A DNA stretch of 64,000 nt from Asterias amurensis. Lineage: Eukaryota > Echinodermata > Asteroidea > Forcipulatida > Asteriidae. The notes under the pieces are model-generated. The model was not told where the DNA came from. It worked only from the letters and a program-made list of their open reading frames with translations, and did not search any database. Location of the stretch: positions 2,415,891 to 2,479,890 of the forward strand of contig NC_092657.1 in assembly GCF_032118995.1 (NCBI RefSeq), in the 5' to 3' direction. This document shows, piece after piece, positions 41,001-49,202 of the stretch. The translations under genes and the position numbers were made by a program. Position 1 is the first letter of the stretch. Every line of letters starts with the position of its first letter.

Positions 41001-44000
41001 TAAAAGACTTCTCTTTAAATATTATTCCATGAAATGCTTTACTTTTTGAGAAAACATTAAAACAATTATCAATTCTCGACAACGAGAATTACGGATTTAT
41101 AGTAAACACATGTCATGACACGGCGAAACGTGCGGAAACAAGGGTGGGTTTTCCCGTTATTTTCTCCCAACCCTGATGACCGATTGAGCCTAAATTTTCA
41201 CAGGTTTGTTACATTAAGTTGTGATACAAAAAGTGTGGGCCTTGGACAACACTGTTTACCGAAAGTGTCCACTGGCTTTAAGGTGCTGCAAATTAAATAA
41301 GTTAGGCACTTTTTTAGGATCAAATCTTTTAGCACTGGGAATATTTAAATTGGATTTAAAACTTTGCTTGGTGGAAATACGTAAAGTTTGCAGTAACTCC
41401 ATGTGCATGTAACGATAATCTCTAATTGAGTTGGGGTAAATCTGGGGATATTGTTGCCAAAAGCGCCTTGGAATCTATAGCTCCAGGGGTGATCAAAAGG
41501 GACATTTTCTATCATTTCAATGTAGCTACTAAGATCTAGATTCTCAGTTTCAGATTTTCTGACTCTTATCCTTGTATTTGTTGTAGGTTTACTGTGGTCT
41601 CACCAACACTGGCCAGCTCATTGCCGTTAAGCAGGTGCAACTAAGCGACAAAGACAATAAGCACAAGTCAAGACAACAATATGAGAAACTCCAGGAAGAG
41701 GTTGAGCTTCTTAAGACTCTAAGACATAGGAATATTGTCGGGTGAGTAGCGGGCCTGGACTATCATCTTAGCGAGGGCAAGGCCATTTTCATTTTGCAAA
41801 GGGCACTTCCATTGTAAAATTTTAAAGTCTATGGGCCAAGATCAGGGCAATGGGGGACATGGCCTTTGTGAAATTCCAGGTCAAGAGTAAACAAAATCAT
41901 AATGGCTTGGCGCGTCCTGGCCGAGCGGTCAACTGGATTCAAGCTCTGGGATTTCTGATCACCAGGGTGTGGGTTGGAGTCCCGATCGTGACACTTGTGC
42001 CCTTAAGCAGGACACTTGACTATTATTGGCTTGTCCTTTGGATAGGACGTAAAGCCAGTGAAAGAATATTATTTATATTATTTATATCTTGATATCTCAG
42101 GTTCTTGGGCGTTTCCCTCGAGGGTAGCACAGTCAACATCTTCATGCAGTTTATCCCTGGTGGTTCCATCGCATCCCTTCTGGCCCGCTTTGGGGCCCTG
42201 GAAGAACCAGTATTCTGCCGTTACACAAAACAGATTCTACAAGGAACTGAGTATCTTCATTCAAAAGACGTCATTCACAGGTAAATGCCATCTTCAATCA
42301 ATCAATTAGTCAATCAATCAAACTCAATCAATCAAAATCAATCAATTGCACCGAACATGCCTTGCAGGAAATTACTGCATGTTGAAGTGTCTTGAGCACT
42401 ATATAACAAGCCAGTATTAATTATTAATATTATTATCAATCAATCAATCAATCAGTCAATCAATCAAACCAATCAGGTATTTGTTGAGCGCCATCATTCT
42501 AGTTACCTATTCCGAAGCACTCCACAAAGTGAAGAACAACTTTTATCGTGTAAAATGTAAGCACAAATTCATTATGATCTTGATGGAATATTTGAACAGC
42601 TCCTTTCAAGGAACAACACTCAATGATATAAAAACTTTCAGGATGCAAAAATATTCCCTCTATTCATTAAACATGTTGTACCTGTATGAGGGCAAGGCAG
42701 CTTTTAACTGCCATTCTTATTGTATTTTTTTACAGGGACATCAAAGGTGCCAACATCATGTTGATGTCCAACGGGGTAATCAAGTTGATTGACTTTGGCT
42801 GCGCTAAACGGCTCTGTATCAACATCAGCCAGAGTCAGAACCTTCTGAAGTCAATGAGGGGAACACCGTACTGGATGGCACCCGAAGTTATAATGGAGAC
42901 CGGTCACGGCAAGAAATCAGACATGTGGTGAGTAGGCCTATCAGATCTAGATCTGAATAAATATTCTCAACACTTGAATTAGAGCCGAACAAGAATGAGA
43001 AGATGATGAAGAAATTTCATTTTTAGATGTGGGAAGATAACCCTAGAGAATTATTCCAGGGAAAACCTACGTAGTCAAGTAGGGACTAAAAACCCAATCT
43101 TAATAGTGCCCCCGGTGGGATTCGAACCAGGGTCCCAGAGGTGGAAGGCAAGGCAATCAAAAGCCCTCAAAGGACGAAGCAATCAGTAGAACAATATCTG
43201 TATAAAATGCAAAACTTAAAAGTAAAAAAGTACTGACTATGCCTCAGTGGGAGGTTTGTTTTATGTTTTAAGACGTCTTTTTGTTATACCCCTTTCAGGA
43301 GCATTGGATGCACCGTCTTTGAGATGGCTTTGAGAAAGCCACCGTGGTCTGAGATGCAACCAATGTCGGCCATCTTTGCCATCGGGTCAGGCTCAGGTCC
43401 TATACCACAGCTGCCTGAAAAGTTCTCTCGCCAGGCAAGAGAGTTTGTCAATGCCTGCCTAACAAGGTAAGCATCAAAGTAATTAATTTTTTGCACAAAA
43501 TTAATTTTTGGGTGCACAAAGCAACTTTAAGTCCGAAGAAAGAATGAGGGAAAAACAAAGTTTTTGAAGAAAACAAGATTTAGGGTTGGGAAAAAAAGGG
43601 GGGGGAGCTGCAATTTCATCCCATTACATAAGGCAGGATTTTTGTCAAGCACTGGGTTAATGTGGCGGTGCTCAACTTAACTAGAGCGGGATTTGGATCA
43701 AGGACCAGATTATTGTGTAGGTGTTCTAGAGAGTTTGTCAATGCCTGCCTAACAAGGTAATCATCAAATTAATTTGTTTTGGGGTGTAGAAAGAAAAGTT
43801 GACCAGAGTGGAACTTAAACCTGAGAACTTAAAATCTGAAGAAAGAAGGAGGGAAAAACAAAGTTTTAGAAGAAAACAAGATTAAGGGTTGAACTGAGAA
43901 AATTTACTAGAGCGGGATTTGAACCAAGGACTGGATTAACGTGCCGGTGCTCTACCAACTGAGCTATCTAGCCCTCTAACGGGTGGTTTCCCTATGTTGT

Positions 44001-44444
44001 CAATTTCTTTGTTCCGGGTGCAAGAAAGGAGCAATAATATTTAAGGACACAATGGTTACGACTGGGACTAAAACCCAAATCTGCTGACGCAGAAACACCA
44101 GAGATTGAGTCGGGTGCACTTATCCGCTTGGCCAGGACACGCCACACATAGGTGTTACTGCAAACCAAATATCCACTGACACCTCAACATGCAATGCCTC
44201 CAAATTTAATATTCCGTTCGATAAATTTGATTCCAGGGATCAGAATGAGAGACCAACAGCGACTCAGCTTCTGACCCACAGCTTTATAAGGAAGAGGCGA
44301 GAGCGAGGACGAGACAGATTTGAGACAAGAATCTCATCCTCGACCCTTGAGGATGCAAACATCACATTCAAGGAGCATCCCGCTTCAGAGGACGACAAAA
44401 GAGACCGGGAGATGAAACGGCAGAGACGAGATCACTTCTCATGA
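25984..44444 (+). CDS. MAP3K19: MAP3K19-like kinase with N-terminal ankyrin repeats, full coding region
   Basis: Twenty coding exons: 25984-26014, 26634-26890, 27424-27693, 27987-28080, 28584-28903, 29383-29512, 29989-30153, 30842-31097, 31374-31483, 32186-32276, 32533-32717, 32965-33090, 33987-38340, 39183-39579, 40725-40856, 41587-41741, 42101-42280, 42736-42927, 43299-43466, 44237-44444. All introns are GT-AG and phase-compatible; 7,821 coding bases give 2,606 residues plus TGA. Order: Ser-rich start, ankyrin repeats (about 82-370), long Ser/Lys/Glu-rich presumably disordered region (about 370-2260), STE-family kinase (about 2293-2560), basic tail. Known family role: MAP3K19/YSK4 phosphorylates MAP2Ks in stress (JNK/p38/ERK) signalling and is linked in human to airway epithelium. 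The human protein is about half this length and I know of no ankyrin repeats in it, so the N-terminus is the novel part. Ankyrin and kinase halves are joined only by inferred splicing; two adjacent genes is the main alternative. Confidence 0.85.
26634..29512 (+). CDS. MAP3K19: Ankyrin-repeat exons (coding exons 2-6) of the MAP3K19-like gene
   Basis: Exons 26634-26890, 27424-27693, 27987-28080, 28584-28903 and 29383-29512 encode residues 11-367. About 70 Ser/Arg/Thr-rich residues lead into FLAAARDGDYARVENFL, then canonical ankyrin units such as GNTPILWAAKNGHLKIVQLL, DGFTPLLL, GRTPLHFAAS, SLAPIHSASQSGQVEI, GSTPLHVSAYSGQLQAATKL and GNTPVDVAK. I count seven to eight units, some incomplete. Ankyrin repeats mediate protein binding, so this block probably recruits a partner or substrate. 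Splice phases are 0 (exons 2-3, 3-4, 5-6) and 1 (exons 4-5, 6-7), all compatible. Exon 2's donor is the weakest (gag/gttggt). An old LINE remnant and a MITE fragment lie in the introns between these exons. Confidence 0.85.
28120..28540 (+). mobile_element. Decayed LINE C-terminal remnant in intron 4
   Basis: A frame from about 28110 to 28315 reads HVIEQRRPDFVVLDKTKK then CPIIDIAVPGD, a motif set typical of the extreme C-terminus of a group of invertebrate retrotransposon reverse transcriptases. It continues after a frameshift as EKIQKYQDLAWKLRKIW, and further on as VVGALGTIPNALGD. Several frameshifts and stops show it is dead. It sits wholly inside the intron between exons 28080 and 28584, so it is not part of the kinase protein. 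Confidence 0.75.
28932..29120 (+). mobile_element. MITE family 1, left half only, in intron 5
   Basis: The left half (ttggacacctttggtag ... atagaatcacaaatctgtg) is recognisable. The right half and central palindrome are absent. Confidence 0.6.
29600..29830. repeat. SINE-like tail fragment in intron 6
   Basis: It shares 'tttcattccttaa', 'ggagtata(a/c)ag.(c)ttgtgctgcc' and 'tctgccctca' blocks in order with 4870-5000. It is a dispersed repeat, probably the body of a tRNA-derived SINE. Confidence 0.55.
29989..33090 (+). CDS. MAP3K19: Linker exons 7-12 of the MAP3K19-like gene
   Basis: Six short exons (29989-30153, 30842-31097, 31374-31483, 32186-32276, 32533-32717, 32965-33090) encode residues of about 368-678. 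The composition is rich in Ser, Pro, Arg and Lys with motifs such as PRKLGLPRASSR and PPKTPR that could be proline-directed or basophilic kinase sites. One segment, EKRIIRKMTEAHKAVLAEEQMLRDI, looks helical. No named domain was recognised. Junction phases are 1, 1, 2, 1, 2, 1 and all rejoin cleanly. The splice donors are strong (gtaagt or gtatg) except that of exon 8, which is gtttgt. Confidence 0.8.
31771..31862 (+). repeat. MAP3K19: Decayed duplicate of the exon 9 3' edge inside intron 9
   Basis: The block 'ccaagctcggccaaagacac' at about 31792-31812 repeats the last bases of exon 9 (ending 31483), and the similarity runs on into the intron ('agtgt', 'gtga(a/g)acc', 'aggtttttt'). In the copy the donor has become 'ttgaagtg', so it cannot splice. 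Confidence 0.8.
31970..32042 (-). repeat. tRNA-like SINE head, minus strand
   Basis: Read on the minus strand it has a tRNA-like A box (tagtctagttggtaaga) and B box (ggtttgaatacc). There is no clean acceptor stem, so it is a tRNA-derived SINE rather than a tRNA gene. Confidence 0.55.
33332..33515. mobile_element. MITE family 4 fragment in intron 12
   Basis: It begins 'agggcccaatttaataaa', then the 'gcttagca' and 'ttgcttagcc' blocks of family 4. The right end is missing. Confidence 0.55.
33555..33990 (+). repeat. MAP3K19: Three-copy tandem repeat that includes the exon 13 splice acceptor
   Basis: A unit containing 'ctgat(a)ctttaattgatttctaacca', 'ggtcac(c/t)tc', 'cacagaattc' and 'tctaaacttctgtaaaaatt' recurs over about 33560-33985 with a period near 150 bases. 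The first copy ends in 'caacaacagaacaaatgcat' at about 33680-33699, matching the true boundary at 33987. It is therefore a decoy acceptor 298 bases upstream, and its frame stops within 15 codons. Confidence 0.8.
33987..38340 (+). CDS. MAP3K19: Giant exon 13: disordered Ser/Lys-rich region of the MAP3K19-like gene
   Basis: A single 4,354-bp exon encodes about residues 679-2130 without interruption. It is dominated by Ser, Lys, Glu, Thr and Pro and shows no globular domain. Visible segments: an acidic stretch VEEVYEEVVFVSDEEKGE (near 1370-1390); a basic Gly/Lys-rich patch GKNGRPGSGGKVGKLGSGGK with KPKKK-like clusters (near 1610-1680) that could act as a nuclear-localisation or nucleic-acid-binding region; a Ser/Asp run FDSSSDSSSESD (near 1710); and an exact 15-residue tandem repeat (37484-37573). 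Acceptor ttcacaacag-type, donor AG/gtaagt. The human MAP3K19 likewise has a very large central exon and a low-complexity middle, which supports orthology of this half. Confidence 0.85.
37484..37573 (+). repeat. MAP3K19: Exact 45-nt in-frame coding duplication
   Basis: Two perfect copies of a 45-base unit encode QSEPEQVLSEKTIPH twice within exon 13. Zero divergence at synonymous sites points to a very recent duplication, and copy number could vary between individuals. Confidence 0.9.
38498..38708. mobile_element. MITE with long inverted ends in intron 13
   Basis: Left arm 'gaattcctcagactatagag' and right arm 'cgatagtctgaggaattcaa' are complementary over about 36 bases. The 211-bp element has an inner partial palindrome (gcttttg / caaaagc). 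It lies 160 bases after the giant exon. Confidence 0.8.
39183..39579 (+). CDS. MAP3K19: Exon 14 of the MAP3K19-like gene
   Basis: Encodes about 132 residues (2130-2262) including an acidic stretch LEEDDEDVDEAV and a Ser/Pro-rich segment leading toward the kinase domain. Acceptor 'gaaatttcag', donor GAG/gtaaga, phase 0 at the end. No domain recognised. Confidence 0.85.
39880..40370 (+). repeat. MAP3K19: Four degenerate repeats of the exon 15 5' edge in intron 14
   Basis: Units of about 125-135 bases start near 39884, 40013, 40137 and 40270, each with a phrase like 'gttgcacaacactcactcaa' followed by 'gttcttaagaagccactgagcca' and 'aaatgcccaaa'. The real exon 15 starts at 40725 with the same phrase (ttgcataacactcactcaag). 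Several units keep an AG just before the phrase and are potential decoy acceptors; in the best copy the reading frame meets TAG after 11 codons. Confidence 0.85.
40725..44444 (+). CDS. MAP3K19: Protein kinase domain exons 15-20 of the MAP3K19-like gene
   Basis: Exons 40725-40856, 41587-41741, 42101-42280, 42736-42927, 43299-43466 and 44237-44444 encode the kinase and tail (residues 2263-2606). All catalytic elements are present: glycine loop GRGAFGVVYCG (about 2300-2310), lysine in IAVKQ (about 2321), alpha-C Glu in LQEEVELLK, HRDIKGANIM (Asp about 2419), DFG (about 2437), GTPYWMAPE (2460-2468) and ARG-type lower-lobe motif NERPTATQLL. The text IKLIDFGCAKR, YTKQILQG and WSIGCTVFEMA is diagnostic of MAP3K19 rather than of ASK or MEKK kinases. 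An active kinase is expected. A basic 45-residue tail follows and ends at TGA 44442-44444. Confidence 0.95.
40924..41281. mobile_element. MITE family 2 element in intron 15
   Basis: Inverted ends TTAAAGCCATTATACACTTT and complement (degraded), with interior blocks 'catgacacggcgaaacgtgc' and 'tttcacaggtttgtta'. It occupies half of the intron between the glycine-loop exon and the next kinase exon. Relatives: 48820-49202, 57298-57671, 58704-59055. Confidence 0.85.
41896..42070 (+). repeat. tRNA-Leu-derived SINE in intron 16
   Basis: The head has a type-II tRNA look: A box 'ggccgagcggtcaa' and B box 'gggttggagtcccg'. A body with 'cttgtgcccttaagcaggacac' and 'tttggataggacgtaaagcc' follows. It ends about 30 bases before the acceptor of the next kinase exon (42101). 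A reverse-strand relative is at 44046-44150. Confidence 0.75.
42295..42475. repeat. (CAAT)n microsatellite flanking a retroelement tail
   Basis: Runs of 'caat' at 42295-42345 and 42436-42475 flank 'cttgagcactatataacaag' and a short ATT-rich tail (about 42393-42436), as expected for a small retroposon 3' end dropped into a simple repeat. Confidence 0.6.
43005..43200. repeat. Dispersed repeat in intron 18
   Basis: Shares the ordered blocks 'tttttagatgtggga', 'ccagg(g)aaaac', 'gtcaagtagggact' and 'aaacccaatc' with 27785-27950. The right part carries a reverse tRNA-like B box ('gggattcgaaccaggg'). Confidence 0.6.
43438..43900 (+). repeat. MAP3K19: Duplication of the exon 19 3' edge and donor in intron 19
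   Basis: The end of exon 19 with its donor (gtcaatgcctgcctaacaag/gtaa) at 43447-43470 recurs at about 43737-43760. The following intron text ('agggaaaaacaaagttttt', 'gaagaaaacaagatt') also recurs with an offset of about 300 bases. The copy keeps a usable-looking GT donor context (aacaaggtaatc). Confidence 0.85.
43911..44150 (-). repeat. Two tRNA-like SINE heads, minus strand, in intron 19
   Basis: 43911-43978 read on the minus strand gives 'tagctcagttggtagagcac' (A box) and 'ggttcaaatccc' (B box). 44046-44150 gives a tRNA-Leu-like 'ggccaagcggataa' with 'gggttttagtccc'. Both lack clean 3' acceptor stems, so they are called SINE fragments, not functional tRNA genes. Confidence 0.65.
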
Positions 44445-44890
44445 ATGGTAACTTTCTTCAGACAAGAAAATCCTCCTCGACCCTTGAGGATGCAAACATC
44501 ACATTCAAGGAGCATCCCGCTTCAGAGGACGACAAAAGAGACCGGGAGATGAAATGGCGGAGACGAGATCACTTGTCATGAATGGCAACTTTCTTCAGTC
44601 AAAAAAATCCTCCTCGACCCTTGAGGATGCAAACATCACATTCAAGGAGCATCCCGCTTCAGAGGACGACAAAAGAGACCGGGAGATGAAACGGCAGAGA
44701 CGAGATCACTTCTCATGAAAGGTAACTTTCTTCAGACAAGAAAATCCTCCTCGACCCTCGAGGATGCAAACATCACATTCAAGGAGCATCCTGCTTCAGA
44801 GGACAACAAAAGAGACCGGGAGATGAAGAGGCAGAGGCGAGATCACTCTTCATGACCGGTAACTTTCTTGAGACAAGACAATCCTCTCTG
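44331..44890 (+). repeat. MAP3K19: 137-bp tandem repeat spanning the stop codon, four copies
   Basis: The phrase 'tcctcgaccct(t/c)gaggatgc' occurs at 44337, 44474, 44611 and 44748, exactly 137 bases apart each time, and a fifth partial copy starts near 44872. Copy 1 is the coding end of the kinase gene including TGA 44442-44444. Copies 2-4 are downstream and differ from copy 1 at only a few positions. Because 137 is not a multiple of three, the extra copies cannot extend the frame in register, so they act as 3' UTR. Confidence 0.95.
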
Positions 44891-46006
44891 ACATGATTAT
44901 TTAATAATAACTTGCAGCTGAGAAGCCGAGTTGTGAAGGACGAGGCTACAGCTTTTCTGAGAGTCCTTGGCCTCACTACCAGAAGAAATCATGATACAAA
45001 ATGCAAGGTAATTTCTGTTTAATTTGAGACCTCAAAGAAAGACCATCGTCCCTGAGAAAAACCTTGCAATGAGGCCATCTTTGAGACTTACAAACAGGAA
45101 AGAAATTGGGAGGCAACAAACCGTTTCTTAAATTGTTGTGACCTACTTAAGATACAAAACTTCTCTTGGAAAATACTTTTAAGGATTGCACCATCTTTGA
45201 AGTTCATGATTGTTGGCAAATCAGATGTGAGATCATTTGAAAGGTTTAAAAGTGGTGTTAAGGGTGGGTGGTGGCGGTGGTAGGTGTATGGGATGGTTTT
45301 TTAACGAGATATCTATTACGGAATATCTGATACAAGTGTTTGAGTAATAATCTTGCCTTCTACGAGTAGTATTAGGGGCTTAAACACCAAAGATATATTT
45401 TGTATCAATTTTCATATCATGCCTCAAGTTTTTTATACACAAAATAATTGTTGGATATATATTTTTTGCTGCATTTTCTTTTTTAAATAAGATGCGCGTT
45501 GGCTGTGAAGTTTAATTCAAAGTAATGGCTATTTCGTTTGATAGTTGCAAGTGCCAGTTTTTGCAAGTTTTGTATTTCTTTTGTATTTCTTTTCTAAATT
45601 ATGATCCAAAGTGTGTAATTTATGCAAAATAAATTTCTGCCTTACAATTTTTTGAAGAAATAAAATAAGACAAATTCCATCCAGAATAAAACAATTTCTT
45701 CGTCCATCATGTTTGAAAATGTAAACATTTTTTCAGCAATAAAGATAGTTGGTTTATATTTGATGGTTTTCAATGTGCTCAGTATCATGATTGCAAATAA
45801 ATGAATAAGCAAATAAATGAATAAATTATTTAGTTACTATACTGATCATCACAGTAGCTAATTAATCAGAGTGCCTTATAGATTACCATATTTAATGTTA
45901 ATGCAAATAATGGAAGATTGGTAATTTCTGCAAAATTAAGCTAGTGACAAAATTATCTGCAGTTGTCACTGTTTCAATCGATTAGATTGCCTTTCAATCT
46001 AACACT
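44445..46006 (+). other. MAP3K19: Probable 3' UTR and flank of the MAP3K19-like gene
   Basis: After the 137-bp array the sequence is AT-rich without genes. The first clear AATAAA polyadenylation motif is at 45628-45633, with more at about 45658-45690 and 45797. A later one is at 48379-48384, so longer 3' ends are possible. Confidence 0.5.
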
Positions 46007-46297
46007 TTAAAGGAACACGTTGCGTTGGATCGGACGAGTTGGTCTTTGAAAAGCGTTTGTAACTGTTTTTTACAAAATGCATATGGGTAGAAAGGGCAAA
46101 TTGTTGACTCCATAAATGGCCGACCGTGTTAGTTCGCGCAGTAAAAGGAAAACCACGCAATTTCGAGGCAAACTTGTGTGGATAATTGTTTTCTACTTTT
46201 AAAACGTCTTTCCAACCATATTGGATTTTATAAAAAACAGTTATAAACGCTCAGTTATAGACCAACTCGTCCGATCCAAGGCAACGTGTTCCTTTAA
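46007..46297. mobile_element. MITE family 3 element
   Basis: 291-bp element with TTAAAGGAACACGTTGC ends; a shorter relative of 18473-18876 in which one arm of the inner palindrome is lost. Confidence 0.85.
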
Positions 46298-47000
46298 GAA
46301 ATAATAAATTCACAACCAAACATTGAGTCATTGCAAAATACCAATTATTGTATCCATATATAATATTCATTTTGCAAAGACATTAAAATGAGGGTTATAA
46401 CATGCAGTATAATATATTTATATCCTAACTTTCCACTTTCTTTGTCCTTCTTTGTTTGAAATTTCCAAAAAGCTTGTTATTTATTTTTATTTTAAGCATT
46501 TTTTCTCTCAGCACTTTTGTTTTAGTCATGTATTTTACCTCCGTTTCCCATTTCTAACAAATATTTTAAAGATCTTCAGACTCCAGCTTACTTAAAGCAT
46601 GTTACAAGGGGTAGCAGGGATTATATTGTTTATTATCTTCAAGTACGCGCTAATCCTCCAATCAGATTCTCAGAATGGAGTGGTGATAAAAAACATATAT
46701 TGCACGGCTAATATCACTACCATGCGTCTTGTGTGTTCTATGTCACGCGCCAAGTTTGCTTGAAGTTAATACTTCGGCCTCGTTGGATATGGGACGCAGA
46801 AGTGCTATATTTTTCCGTATTCCACTCGCGCTTGTGTGATAACTTATAATACATCTCTAGGATTGCACAGTTAGCTTAGAATGGTGATCGCAAGTGCACA
46901 AATTTAGCAGATCCATGCAGATCCATGGATTTGGATCCTAATTTTGTTGTAAGCAGTGGCATAAAATTGGGCCCAAAAATTATTTTAATGAGCTGATCAA
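46298..47000. other. Non-coding DNA with repeat fragments
   Basis: 46640-46860 is related to 5865-6160. 46920-46985 is a family 4 half element. No gene. Confidence 0.5.
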
Positions 47001-47236
47001 GGCCCAATTTCATAGAGCTGCTAAGCACACAAATTTGCTTTAAGCATGAAGTTTCTTCCTTGATAAAAACAGGATTACCAACCAAATTTTAATTTGTTGC
47101 ATATTGCTCAGTACCGATACTCAGCTGTTATCCTGAAAATCACTTGGAAATAATGGTAGGTAATCCTGTTTTTATCAAGGAAGAAGTTTCACGCTAAGCA
47201 AACTTTTGTGCTTAGCAGCTCTATGAAATTGGCCCC
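47001..47236. mobile_element. MITE family 4 element
   Basis: Ends 'ggcccaatttcatagagctg' and complement; internal arms 'ccttgataaaaacaggatta' pair with their complement, so most of the element can fold into one hairpin. Confidence 0.85.
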
Positions 47237-48819
47237 TGCTCTAACTTTAGATATTATAGTCATGGTATTTGTATAAGTTTCGGTTGGTATTGGCATTATA
47301 CAATTATTTCTTTTAAGTGTATATAGGATGGGCTGTATATATATTGTACTATATATTGAATTATAAGATTAATTTATTATTTCTGTTTTGGTCTTCTAAT
47401 AATATATTACTTGTTTCAGCTGTTTAAAAACAGTAATTGGTACACACAAATGTCTCTTGAAAGTGTTGCTTTTGTGTTGGTGTTTTTGTAGGCAAAGATC
47501 CTGTTTCTATTTGTTAAAAATAGGTCTCTAGGACAAGTTTCTTTTGGAAATGGTGTTGCTTTTGGAAATATATGGTTCTTTGTTAATAATATGTTTCTTT
47601 CGGAAATGATATTTCTTTTGGAAGTATATATTTCTTTTGGAAATGTATGTTATTGTTGTAGTATTCCACAGTATTCTGACATTCTCCTGTCTTTATTACA
47701 CAAAAGGCCTTCATTGCACAATCAATGAAGTACATATTTTATTTTGAACTATTAGTTCCTTTTGGAAAGATGTTTCTTTTGAAATATATAATGAATAGGG
47801 TAGGTGGCCTTAGCTTTCGATCCAAACCGGACCTTCTTCAGAGGCATAAAACAAGTACAAACAAATACATATCCATTTATAGAAAAAGAGAGGGGAAAGG
47901 GATTAAGGGAAGGATCCAGAAATATATATATATGTGTTCCCTTTGGAAATATTTTGTTCCTTTGGAAATGTATATTTATGTGCGTGTTGTCTTAGACAGT
48001 TGTTTCTCCTGGTTTTTTTTCTACAGCATGCCTTCATTGCAAAATCAATGTCTTCAAGTTTTTACTTGGTTGATTTTAATGAAAAAAATGCACTATTATT
48101 TGTATATTAAGAATTGTATCTGTATTTAAAAAAAGTGTCTTCTATGTTGTACAAATTAATAAGCAATATTTGTATTGATAAAAATTGCTGTCTTTTCCTC
48201 AGCAAATAGCAATAACAAAGTAGTTTTTACAATTATTTTATCAAGGTGTGTACATTATTTACTTTCAGAAAATCATGTTATTTGTTTCTTTGTTGTTGTT
48301 TGTTTGTCTTACTACGCCCAGGCAAAGTTTGTGAAAGATTAAGTGAAAAATGTTGATATTTTGCGGTGAAGAATATTTAATAAAGCTGTAATAATGTGAC
48401 AAGAAGAGTTTATGTTTACTTGCCTGTTTCTTATTCCACCAATTTATTGCTTAAGTTATGCTATTGTTATTATGCTGATGTCAGTTTAGGCACGATATTG
48501 GTAATTTGAATAAAAGTTGGATTGTTTGCTCTTCTTCTTTGGGGGAGGGGGGGGGGGCTCCCTCTTTTAAGCGCTAGTGGTGTGCATTTCAATATTAATT
48601 TGTTTACAAGAGAATCAATGTAACATACACAACAATTGTTTGATTGTAATGGACAAATATTTTGAACAGCATTCAAATTATCAAATCAAAAATAACATAA
48701 ATAAAAATTTTAAAAAAATCTCTGGTATCTTTTAATCCCCGAAGTTCAGATTTCGAATTGGGGCTTTAATTTAAAACAGCCAACGAGCTGATATTTGTAT
48801 CCTGTATAGGGAGTTCTAA
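47237..48819. other. AT-rich spacer with a degenerate minisatellite
   Basis: About 47535-47985 contains many spaced repeats of 'tttcttttggaaatg' with variable 15-40-base spacing. An AATAAA at 48379 is the only signal of note. No gene. Confidence 0.5.
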
Positions 48820-49202
48820 TTAAAGCCATTATACACTTTCGGTACAAAAGAAAAAATCGGGGAAAAAATCACAGATTTACAAATAATTTACAGGGTTTAC
48901 AGAAGGTAATGGTGAAAGACTTCTCTTGAAATAATTATTACTCCATGAAATGCTTTACTTTTTGAGAAAACATTAAAACAATATCAATTCTCGATAGCGA
49001 GAATTACGGATTTATTTTAAACACATATCATGACACGGCGAAACGTGCGGAAACAAGAGTGGGTTTTCCCGTTATTTTCTCCCGACTCCGATGACCGATT
49101 TAGCCTACATTTTTCACAGGTTTGTTATTTTTTGTATAAGTTGTGATACACGAAGTGTGGGACTTGGACAATACTGTTTACCAAAACCGATTATGGCTTT
49201 AA
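48820..49202. mobile_element. MITE family 2 element
   Basis: Both TTAA ends are present (TTAAAGCCATTATACACTTT on the left; 'ttatggctttaa' on the right). Interior as in 40924-41281. Confidence 0.85.

Noticed and set aside
43911..43978. A functional tRNA gene on the minus strand
   Set aside because: A and B boxes are good but the acceptor stem does not pair cleanly, and similar heads recur, so it is a SINE.
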